Shown: positions 1-5,632 of the stretch, in pieces
Position numbering within the stretch: the stretch's first letter is position 1
Layout: each line of letters begins with the position of its first letter
NCBI GenBank assembly: GCA_964528605.1
Contig: CAZGSV010000029.1
Span: 1-29,014 of the forward strand
DNA length: 29,014 nt
DNA from: CAZGSV01 sp964528605
Lineage (GTDB): Bacteria > Armatimonadota > Zipacnadia > CAZGSV01
Reading direction: 5' to 3'
Program-made: the position numbers and the translations under genes
Notes under the pieces: model-generated
The model's input: only the letters and a program-made list of their open reading frames with translations
What the model was told of the DNA's origin: nothing
Database searches by the model: none

Positions 1-49
1 ACTTGACCGAAGACGACCCACAGTTGAGCACCAGGATCTTCAGTGCCAT
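1..49 (-). CDS. ackA: Acetate/propionate kinase, N-terminal fragment (runs off window)
   Basis: The minus strand from position 49 reads ATG and then MALKILVLNCGSSSVK before the window ends. This matches the start of the acetate kinase family, whose first strand and phosphate-binding turn (VLNxGSSSxK) are very conserved. Acetate kinase turns acyl-phosphate plus ADP into acid plus ATP in the cytosol. It is the natural last step after PduL, encoded in the same operon about 3 kb upstream. A GGTGAG ribosome-binding site lies about 8 bases before the ATG. The gap to the aldehyde dehydrogenase stop is 51 bases, so it is probably the next gene of the BMC operon. Only 16 codons are visible, so acetate versus propionate or butyrate preference cannot be judged. 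Confidence 0.85.
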   Translation of the reverse strand, partial: MALKILVLNCGSSSVK

Positions 50-100
50 CGCGGCGACTCACCCGCCGGTGTGGACTCGCGCCCCGAGCAACGGGCGCCC

Positions 101-1570
101 CTACGTCCCTGGTACCACCCAGGGGCCAGGCGCCTCCGCCGGCCCGGGTGGTCCGCTTATCCCCTCCGGCCCAAAACCGCTGCCCATCACAAAGTGGCGC
201 GTCTTCACGAAGTGACGAGCGCAGGTGATGCCTTCTCCCGTCGGCCCTCCCACAGTGTAAGTCACATAACCTTGCCCCTCGATGCCCGCCCAGGCGTACG
301 AGGGCGCGTTCGCCACAAAGATGCAGGTGTCTATCGCCCGCGCAAAGGCGCTGATACGCGCCGCGTCACGCGAGTGGATCAGCGCCGTGTGCTGATAGCC
401 CCGCTCCGCCTTGACCGCCATTGCCACCGCCTGGTCAAAGTTGCGCGCGCGCAGCACCGGCACAATCGGCATCAACTGCTCCTCAAGCACCAACGGGTGG
501 TCCACATTGGTCTCAAAGATGCCGATCTTGGTCTCCGCCGGAGCCGAGACCCCGGCCGCGTTGAGAATCACGCTCGCATTCTTCCCTACCATCTCCCGCT
601 TGACGCGGTGGCCATCCACCGCCGTGCGCGTCAGCCTCGTCTCCGCCGAGGGCGGCGCCAGGAACGCCCCGGCGTCCTGCAGCGCCCGCACCAACGCGTC
701 CGCCACCGCCTCCACCACGATTATCTCCTTCTCGCCCACGCACGGCAGGTCGTTGTCGAAATACGCCCCCTCCACGATGTCCCGCGCCGCCCGCTTCAAG
801 TCGGCGGTCTCATCAACCACCACCGGCGGGTTGCCCGGACCTGCGGCAATCGCCTTCTTCCCACTGGTCATCGCCGCCCGCACGACCCCGGCCGCCCCTG
901 TCGCACAGACGAGCGGCACGTCGGGATGGTTCATTAAGGCCGTTGTCGTCTCTATGGACGACTTGGCGATCGAGCACACCAGCTTCGCTGGCCCGCCACA
1001 GGCGATGATGGCCGCGTCCAGAATGCTAACCGCCTCGTTCGTGGAGCGATTAGCCGCCGGGTGCGGCGCGAACACCACCCCGTTGCCCGCAGCAACCATC
1101 GAGATCGAGTTGTTGATGACCGTCGCCGTGGGGTTGGTGCAGGGGCAGATGGCCGCGATGACTCCCCAGGCCGCGCCCCACACCACCGTGACCCCCCGGT
1201 CGCCCTGGAGTACTTCCCGCTTCAGTGCCTCCAGCCCCGGCGTCATGCGCGCGGCCGTCTGATTCTTCAGCACCTTGTGCTCCGCGCGCCCCATTTGCGT
1301 CTCTTCGGCGGCCATGCGGGCCAGCGGCGCCGCGGCCTCAAAACCTGCCTCGCGGATAGCGTGGATCACCTTCTGCCGCAGCGGTATGCCACCCTCGGCC
1401 AACTCGCGCTGCGCCTGCGCCGCCGCCTTCACCGCGGCGTCAACCTCAGTGAACAGCGATCCCCCTGTAGGCGCGCTCGGCCCCGCGCCCGGAGCGCCGG
1501 CCCCCGCCGCGGTCACCCGCCGCACCACCTCCTCCACCACCCGCTCTATCCGCTCCTTGTCCATCGCCAT
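101..1570 (-). CDS. pduP: CoA-acylating aldehyde dehydrogenase of a microcompartment (PduP/EutE type)
   Basis: This 489-residue enzyme oxidises an aldehyde (here probably lactaldehyde or propionaldehyde) with NAD+ and CoA to acyl-CoA inside the microcompartment. The catalytic cysteine is Cys277 in the motif NDLPCVGEKE, typical of PduP/EutE. The AAGPGNPPVVVDETAD stretch (about 242-257) and the Rossmann region (about 130-210) fit the family, and the length is usual. Residues 1-20 (MAMDKERIERVVEEVVRRVT) form an amphipathic helix followed by a Gly/Ala/Pro linker, the classical PduP-like encapsulation peptide. The ATG at 1570 has GGGAGG seven bases upstream; a second ATG two codons later is less well placed. 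Neighbours are the flavoprotein gene upstream and acetate kinase downstream. Substrate identity is inferred from the aldolase in the operon. The gene symbol is by analogy. Confidence 0.93.
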   Translation of the reverse strand: MAMDKERIERVVEEVVRRVTAAGAGAPGAGPSAPTGGSLFTEVDAAVKAAAQAQRELAEGGIPLRQKVIHAIREAGFEAAAPLARMAAEETQMGRAEHKVLKNQTAARMTPGLEALKREVLQGDRGVTVVWGAAWGVIAAICPCTNPTATVINNSISMVAAGNGVVFAPHPAANRSTNEAVSILDAAIIACGGPAKLVCSIAKSSIETTTALMNHPDVPLVCATGAAGVVRAAMTSGKKAIAAGPGNPPVVVDETADLKRAARDIVEGAYFDNDLPCVGEKEIIVVEAVADALVRALQDAGAFLAPPSAETRLTRTAVDGHRVKREMVGKNASVILNAAGVSAPAETKIGIFETNVDHPLVLEEQLMPIVPVLRARNFDQAVAMAVKAERGYQHTALIHSRDAARISAFARAIDTCIFVANAPSYAWAGIEGQGYVTYTVGGPTGEGITCARHFVKTRHFVMGSGFGPEGISGPPGPAEAPGPWVVPGT

Positions 1571-1610
1571 TGCCGTGCCTCCCGCGTCCTTCGCCTCAGC
1601 GCTCGCCCGC

Positions 1611-2390
1611 TCACCACTCCGCCCGCCGCAACTTGACCCCCAACTCCCTCGCCCGGTCCGCCGCGGCCATCGTCACAATCGCATCCGCGGGCAAAGTGAT
1701 TGCTTTCTCGCCACGCCTAAGCGCGTCCTCCACCTCGTCAGAGGTAAGGATGACTCTCCACCCCTTACCCCCCCGGCGAGCCGCGTGAAAGCCCAAAGCC
1801 GCTGCCGTGCCCTCCGCCAGTTCCCCGGCGCCGACCAAGACGACACCGAGTTCCGTAAGCGTGCGCAAGTACCCTTGCACTATGTTCCTCATCGCCGGCG
1901 GTGCTGACGCCATCTCCGCCTCCACCCCATCCACCGCCGCCACCACCGCTTTCCCTTTCAGCAGCCCTTGCAGAATCAACTCCGTCGCCGTCGAGTCCGG
2001 CGCCAGCAGAGCCACCTTCGCCGCTGCGTTGCGCGAAAGCGTGCCCACCATCACCGCGTCCACTTTCTCCGCCGCCGCGCCGCAGTCAGCCACGTCTCCG
2101 TCCCGCAAAATCTCTCCCACCGCGCCCAGCCTCGCCACTGTCTCCGCGCCGAATGTCTTCTCCGCCCAGGGACTTACGTACGCCGACACGTTCCAGCCGG
2201 TCTTCGCCAAGGTCGCGAGAGCCTCAAGGGCTTGCTCGAGGCCAGCGCCGGTACCCGTGAAGACCGCCAGCAACCGCTTGCCCGCCCCGCCCCCCCCGCC
2301 GCCTGCCTCCCTGCCCTGCCCCTCCCGGCGCAGGCGCTCCAGCACCTCGCGCACCATCGCCTCTATCTGCTCTCTAGTGGGAGTCGCCAC
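1611..2390 (-). CDS. Flavoprotein-like BMC-associated protein, function unknown
   Basis: A 259-residue protein with a Rossmann-like N-terminal half: an FTGTGAGLEQALEAL phosphate-loop-like turn near residues 44-58, followed by GWNVSAYVSP. This resembles flavoproteins of the phosphopantothenoylcysteine decarboxylase / dihydromethanopterin reductase type. Residues 5-24 (TREQIEAMVREVLERLRREG) form an amphipathic helix, and a polyglycine linker follows. This is the layout of a BMC encapsulation peptide, so it is probably a lumen cargo. The C-terminus (LPADAIVTMAAADRARELG) resembles the short motif seen at the ends of several BMC-associated proteins. The start is GTG at 2390, overlapping the pentamer gene upstream by 17 bases. 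The reaction is unknown; a redox or cofactor-recycling role, such as handling NADH inside the shell, is a guess. Confidence 0.7.
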   Translation of the reverse strand: MATPTREQIEAMVREVLERLRREGQGREAGGGGGGAGKRLLAVFTGTGAGLEQALEALATLAKTGWNVSAYVSPWAEKTFGAETVARLGAVGEILRDGDVADCGAAAEKVDAVMVGTLSRNAAAKVALLAPDSTATELILQGLLKGKAVVAAVDGVEAEMASAPPAMRNIVQGYLRTLTELGVVLVGAGELAEGTAAALGFHAARRGGKGWRVILTSDEVEDALRRGEKAITLPADAIVTMAAADRARELGVKLRRAEW

Positions 2391-2658
2391 TTCTCAGATC
2401 CAGTTGGTCCACGATGCCGACCACCAAAGTGCGCACCGGCACCCGCTTGTAAGGCAGAATGTCCCTCGCCGCGTGCCCCTCATCCACGAAGACCACGGTC
2501 TCGCCCGCGCCCGCTCCCACGGTATCAATCGCGACCACCGCCGGCCCTTCCGCGCGCAGCGACAGGTCCAGCGGCTGCACCAGCAGCAGCTTGGAGGACT
2601 GATACGCCTCGTGCTTGATGGTCGAAACCACGCTGCCGATCACTTTGCCCAGTTTCAC
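2374..2658 (-). CDS. BMC-P pentamer shell (vertex) protein, EutN/CcmL family, copy 3
   Basis: A 94-residue EutN/CcmL-family protein beginning (M)KLGKVIGSVVSTIKH. Pentamers of this family cap the vertices of the microcompartment. Family features seen are the N-terminal GxVxxT strand, a central LLLVQPLD segment, the AIDTVGAGAGETVVF core and the closing VVGIVDQLD. The start is taken as GTG at 2658: its GTGA overlaps the TGA stop of the preceding pentamer gene, and a GAGGG ribosome-binding site lies about eight bases upstream. An open frame extends 27 bases further, but that sequence is not family-like. It is the third of three pentamer genes in a row; three different BMC-P genes is a known trait of PVM-type loci. 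Confidence 0.92.
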   Translation of the reverse strand: MKLGKVIGSVVSTIKHEAYQSSKLLLVQPLDLSLRAEGPAVVAIDTVGAGAGETVVFVDEGHAARDILPYKRVPVRTLVVGIVDQLDLRSGDSH

Positions 2659-2954
2659 TTCTGCTTCCCTCGTGGCGGCCGCCACGCCGCCTCCACGTGA
2701 GCCGAGTCCACTATCCCCACCACAGCGGCATCCGTGGGGCCATATCCCGAAGGCAGCGCGTGCGCCGCTTCCGGGCCACCCTCCCAGTACACTATCTCAC
2801 CCCGGCCCACGCCGACTCCGTCAATCGCTACGAGCGGCTCGCCCTCCTGGTGCAGGTCCTCGTCCAGCGGCTGGAGCACCAGCAACTTGACGCCCGCCAG
2901 ATTGGCGTCCTTCACGGTGGCCACGACGGTGCCGTCCACCCGGGCCAGTTTCAC
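2655..2954 (-). CDS. BMC-P pentamer shell (vertex) protein, EutN/CcmL family, copy 2
   Basis: A 99-residue EutN/CcmL pentamer protein starting MKLARVDGTVVATVKD, with LLVLQPLDEDL, AIDGVGVGRGEIVYW and the terminal VVGIVDS strand. Its GTG start at 2954 overlaps the previous pentamer gene's stop as GTGA, so the pentamer genes are translationally coupled. It differs clearly from its two neighbours in the loop around residues 60-75 (GGPEAAHALPSGYGP) and in a basic C-terminal tail (RPPRGKQK), suggesting a distinct vertex role rather than a recent duplicate. Confidence 0.93.
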   Translation of the reverse strand: MKLARVDGTVVATVKDANLAGVKLLVLQPLDEDLHQEGEPLVAIDGVGVGRGEIVYWEGGPEAAHALPSGYGPTDAAVVGIVDSAHVEAAWRPPRGKQK

Positions 2955-3253
2955 CGCGCCTGTCCTTCCTTCTTGAAAGTCACCTTTCCCTGAAGCTCGA
3001 CGGTCTCCACAATGCCCACAATGGTCGCGTCCACCGGGCAGTCGCGGGTCGCCTCCGTCATGCGCGCCGAAGAGCCCGCCACCGTCAGCACGACCTCCCC
3101 AATCCCGGCGCCCACCGTGTCCACCGCCACCACATAGGTCCCTTTCGGCTTCCCGTTAGTGTCCACGTCCTCCACCACCAGCAACTTGTGCCCCTCCAGT
3201 TTGGGCTGCTTCTGGGTCGCCACCACGGTCCCCACTACCTTCGTCAGTTTCAT
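2951..3253 (-). CDS. BMC-P pentamer shell (vertex) protein, EutN/CcmL family, copy 1
   Basis: A 100-residue EutN/CcmL-family vertex protein beginning MKLTKVVGTVVATQKQPKL, with the canonical LLVVEDVD, AVDTVGAGIGEVVL and TIVGIVETVEL elements and the SSAR turn typical of EutN. The ATG at 3253 is preceded by AGGAG at suitable spacing. It follows pduL after nine bases and is the first of three overlapping pentamer genes. This copy is closest to the canonical EutN pattern of the three, judged by eye. Confidence 0.94.
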   Translation of the reverse strand: MKLTKVVGTVVATQKQPKLEGHKLLVVEDVDTNGKPKGTYVVAVDTVGAGIGEVVLTVAGSSARMTEATRDCPVDATIVGIVETVELQGKVTFKKEGQAR

Positions 3254-3262
3254 CTCGCGCTC

Positions 3263-3922
3263 CTACTCTCGCACCAAGAACGCCTGCGCCCCCAGGCTTA
3301 GGTCGGCCGCGTTCGCCTCGTCCGTGTCCACGTGCATCTGCAGGCGCAGTTCAGCGCCCGTGCGCACGATCACGTTGTCGAACACCAGCGAGCGAGCGCC
3401 CACCACCTTTACCTTCACGCGGTCGCCGTCTCGTACCCCTAGTTGCTCCGCCTCGGCAGGCGAGGCGTGGATATGCCTGTGGGCGCAGATGAGGGCGTCG
3501 GCTAGGTCCACTACTCCCGCCGGCCCCACGACAATAATGCGCGAGGCCGCCCCCGCATCGCGTGATTGCAGCACCGGAGGCACCAGCCCCAGCGCAATCG
3601 CGTCCGTACGCGACACCTCCACCTGCGTCTTGCCCCGCAGGGGCAGCAGCACCCGCACCCCACCTAGCGTCGAACGCGGGCCCGCGAGCGTCACGCACTC
3701 CTCCGCGGCAAACTGGCCCGGCTGGTACAGTTCATTGCGGGGCTTGAACTCGTAGCCGGGCCCGAAGAGCAGGTCGGCGTCCGCACGGCACGGATGCACG
3801 TGCCGCACCGAGATGCCGACAGGTATGCGCCTCCCCTCCAGGCTCGGCGCCGAGGTGCTCCCCGGCCTCAAGGCGCGCAAGACCCGTTCAGTAATGGCTT
3901 GGACCAGTTCTGCCTCGGACAG
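3263..3922 (-). CDS. pduL: Phosphate propanoyltransferase PduL (BMC phosphotransacylase)
   Basis: PduL converts acyl-CoA plus phosphate to acyl-phosphate plus CoA, recycling CoA inside the shell. With the start used here, metal-site histidines are seen in SVRHVHP (His41, His43), CAHRHIHAS (His148, His150, His152) and LQMHVDTDEAN (His197), matching the two half-barrel domains. No ATG, GTG or TTG start is available that includes the N-terminal helix SEAELVQAITERVLRAL, which is a typical PduL encapsulation peptide. I therefore use CTG at 3922, ten bases after an AAGGAG. CTG at 3907 behind GAGG is an alternative, and a TTG at 3880 would remove the peptide. The frame is closed by a stop at 3989-3991. 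The protein is about 219 residues, normal for PduL. Confidence 0.92.
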   Translation of the reverse strand: MSEAELVQAITERVLRALRPGSTSAPSLEGRRIPVGISVRHVHPCRADADLLFGPGYEFKPRNELYQPGQFAAEECVTLAGPRSTLGGVRVLLPLRGKTQVEVSRTDAIALGLVPPVLQSRDAGAASRIIVVGPAGVVDLADALICAHRHIHASPAEAEQLGVRDGDRVKVKVVGARSLVFDNVIVRTGAELRLQMHVDTDEANAADLSLGAQAFLVRE

Positions 3923-4048
3923 TGGCGTGCGGCTCCTTTGCTTGCACGGTCGCCCCCGCGTCTCAACAACGCGGAGCGCGAGGAGACTTCACCCACGCCG
4001 CCGCTACCCGCGCCAACGCGGCCTGAGGTGCGCGGCGTGGGGCGGGCG
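3923..4048. other. Intergenic gap between BMC-H and pduL
   Basis: A 126-base stretch inside the BMC operon, larger than its other gaps. Apart from the AAGGAG ribosome-binding site for pduL near 3934-3939 (minus strand) I see no promoter, hairpin with a T-run, or coding frame. Confidence 0.5.
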
Positions 4049-4327
4049 CTAGCCAGGCAGAATCTTCGACAGTTCCTCGTGTGGACGCGGTATCATGTGA
4101 ACGCAGACCAACTCGCCCACGCGCTTCGCAGCCGCCGCGCCGGCATCCGCCGCCGCCCTCACCGCGCCGACGTCACCGCGCACCATGACGGTGATGAACC
4201 CGCCGCCGATCTGCTCGCGCCCAATCACCGTCACCGGCGCTGCCTTCACCATGGCGTCCGCGGCCTCCACCATCCCCACGTAGCCCCGCGTCTCCACCAT
4301 TCCCAGAGCGTTAGTGTCTACGGCCAT
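4049..4327 (-). CDS. BMC-H hexamer shell protein, copy 2
   Basis: A 92-residue single-domain BMC protein (Pfam BMC), forming hexameric tiles of the shell facets. The sequence shows the family pattern: LGMVETRGYVGMVEAADAM, then the pore-lining turn REQIGGG between strands, VRGDVGAVRAAADAG, and the C-terminal helix ending HEELSKILPG. The ATG at 4327 has AGGAGG six bases upstream. It sits 12 bases after the other BMC-H gene. The two hexamers differ at the pore (IGGG here, IGAG in the other), so they could pass different metabolites. Confidence 0.96.
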   Translation of the reverse strand: MAVDTNALGMVETRGYVGMVEAADAMVKAAPVTVIGREQIGGGFITVMVRGDVGAVRAAADAGAAAAKRVGELVCVHMIPRPHEELSKILPG

Positions 4328-4339
4328 CGCTGCCTCCTC

Positions 4340-4639
4340 TCACTTCTTGGCGCCGCCGGCAGACGGAAGCACCTTGTCCGTCTGCGGGTCGGGCCGGGCG
4401 ATGACGTGGCTGGAGATGACCTCTCCCAGTTTCTTCGCGGCTGCGGTTCCCGCTTCCACCGCGGCCCGCACGGCCCCGACGTCGCCAACCACCATCACTG
4501 CGCTCAGGCCGGCGCCGATCCGCTGCGCCCCTAAGAGCGACACCTTAGCCGCCTTGAGCATCGCGTCCGCCGCCTCGATGGAGGCCACCAGGCCTCGCGT
4601 CTCAATCAGTCCTAGCGCCTGTTCCTCTGCCAAGGGCAT
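4340..4639 (-). CDS. BMC-H hexamer shell protein, copy 1
   Basis: A 99-residue single-domain BMC-H protein: ALGLIETRGLVASIEAADAM, pore turn QRIGAG, VVGDVGAVRAAVEAG, and a C-terminal tail with PDPQTDKVLPSAGGAKK. The tail is longer and more basic than in the second copy. The ATG at 4639 follows GAGGAGG closely. With the three pentamer genes and no two-domain (BMC-T) gene in view, the shell set matches PVM-type microcompartments, which are known to lack trimers. Confidence 0.96.
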   Translation of the reverse strand: MPLAEEQALGLIETRGLVASIEAADAMLKAAKVSLLGAQRIGAGLSAVMVVGDVGAVRAAVEAGTAAAKKLGEVISSHVIARPDPQTDKVLPSAGGAKK

Positions 4640-4680
4640 CCGCCCTCCTCTCTAGATGTGAAACCGTCCACCCGGCCCTT

Positions 4681-4698
4681 GCCCGCCGTACGGCGGGC
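4681..4698. repeat. GC palindrome at the aldolase stop codon, copy 1
   Basis: GCCCGCCGTACGGCGGGC is a perfect 18-base palindrome that can fold as a 7-bp stem with a GTAC loop. Its edge touches the TAG stop of the aldolase (4698-4700). The same 16-base core occurs directly after purN at 27312-27327. No T-run follows on the transcribed strand, so it is not a canonical terminator. It may act as an mRNA-stabilising hairpin or be a dispersed REP-like element. Confidence 0.75.
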
Positions 4699-5513
4699 TA
4701 GCCGGCGCGCGTTATCACCTCGCGCACCACCTGCTCCACCAACTCCCTCAACTCGGCGTCCCCGTCCGCCTCTTCCGCCCCTTGGGAAACGACGTTCCGC
4801 AGCACGCACGTGCGGCCAACGCCCTCGGGCGCCCTGCCGTTGAACTGCGCATGGCTCCTCAGGGCATCGCACACCCCGCACCCGAGGCACGGCGAGCGGT
4901 TCTCCACCCCGAACGTCTTCCGCAACTCCATTAGGCGCTCCACCTGCGTCGGCTGCAACGCTTGAGCGCCCCCCAACATCCGCGCCACCAGGTAAATCTT
5001 GGCGAAATGCTCTATCGTCTCCATCCGGTGGTACGCCTGCATCACATCCCGCCCGAGTGTGAGCGCCCCATGATTCGCCAACAGAAACCCGTCGTGCGTC
5101 TTCATCTCGCCCGCAATAGAGGCCGGCAACTCCTCCGTGGCAGGAGTGCCGTAGGGCGCCAACGGCACTGTCTTCAGTGAGATCACTACCTCGGGCAGCA
5201 AGGGCGTATCCAGCGCCATGCCAGCGCAAGCGAACCCGGTCGCCGTCGGCGGGTGCGCATGCACTATGCCGCACACGTCCGGCCGCTGCTGGTACACGAA
5301 CACGTGCAGTCGAACCTCGCTGGAGACCTCCAGATGCCCCGCCAGCCGCCGCCCGCTCAGGTCGCACTTGACAATCATGTCGGGCGTCAAGAAACCCTTG
5401 CTGACGCCGGTCGGCGTGGCGAGCACCTCGTTCTCGCTGATCCGGCACGAGATGTTCCCGTCGTTGGCAGCCACATACTCCCGCTGCCACAGCCGCCGCC
5501 CGACCTCGACCAT
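4698..5513 (-). CDS. Class II aldolase (L-fuculose/L-rhamnulose-phosphate aldolase type), BMC cargo
   Basis: A zinc class II aldolase that cleaves a deoxy-ketose-1-phosphate to lactaldehyde and dihydroxyacetone phosphate, the entry step of PVM-type microcompartments. Visible are the phosphate-binding NDGNISCR (17-24) and TPTG (33-36), the catalytic Glu66 in SSEVRLH, and zinc ligands His85 and His87 (IVHAHPP) and His148 (LLANHGA). The C-terminus (252-269, DAELRELVEQVVREVITR) is an amphipathic encapsulation-like helix after an acidic linker. Unusually, residues 209-236 hold four cysteines (CX2CX2CX20C, SPCLGCGVC then RTC), which suggest a metal or Fe-S site. The ATG at 5513 leaves the first helix short. 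The open frame continues upstream (KIEDLGFREQ) with only CTG (5531) or ATA as starts, so the true N-terminus may be a few residues longer. It is the first gene of the BMC operon. Confidence 0.9.
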   Translation of the reverse strand: MVEVGRRLWQREYVAANDGNISCRISENEVLATPTGVSKGFLTPDMIVKCDLSGRRLAGHLEVSSEVRLHVFVYQQRPDVCGIVHAHPPTATGFACAGMALDTPLLPEVVISLKTVPLAPYGTPATEELPASIAGEMKTHDGFLLANHGALTLGRDVMQAYHRMETIEHFAKIYLVARMLGGAQALQPTQVERLMELRKTFGVENRSPCLGCGVCDALRSHAQFNGRAPEGVGRTCVLRNVVSQGAEEADGDAELRELVEQVVREVITRAG

Positions 5514-5572
5514 CTGCTCTCGGAATCCCAGGTCTTCTATTTTACTTCGCTCCCTCGACCCGTTGCGCTCGC

Positions 5573-5601
5573 AGTATATGGCCCCTCCAGCCCTCCGTCA
5601 A
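5573..5601 (-). promoter_or_regulatory. Sigma-70-type promoter of the BMC operon
   Basis: On the minus strand a -35 box TTGACG (5601-5596) and a -10 box TATACT (5578-5573) are separated by exactly 17 bases. The predicted transcript start is near 5566, giving a leader of about 50 bases before the aldolase ATG at 5513. It lies in the 119-base gap after the upstream secreted-protein gene, so the BMC operon can be transcribed independently of it. Confidence 0.7.
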
Positions 5602-5632
5602 CGAACCCGCCCGCCTCCACGTTCAAACCTGC

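Noticed and set aside
71..937. Long open frame on the plus strand opposite the aldehyde dehydrogenase
   Set aside because: Arg/His/Pro-rich shadow of the real gene on the other strand, as expected in GC-rich DNA; no ribosome-binding site or family pattern.
4681..4698. Rho-independent terminator after the aldolase
   Set aside because: The hairpin is strong but lacks a T-run, and the shell genes continue the operon 41 bases later.
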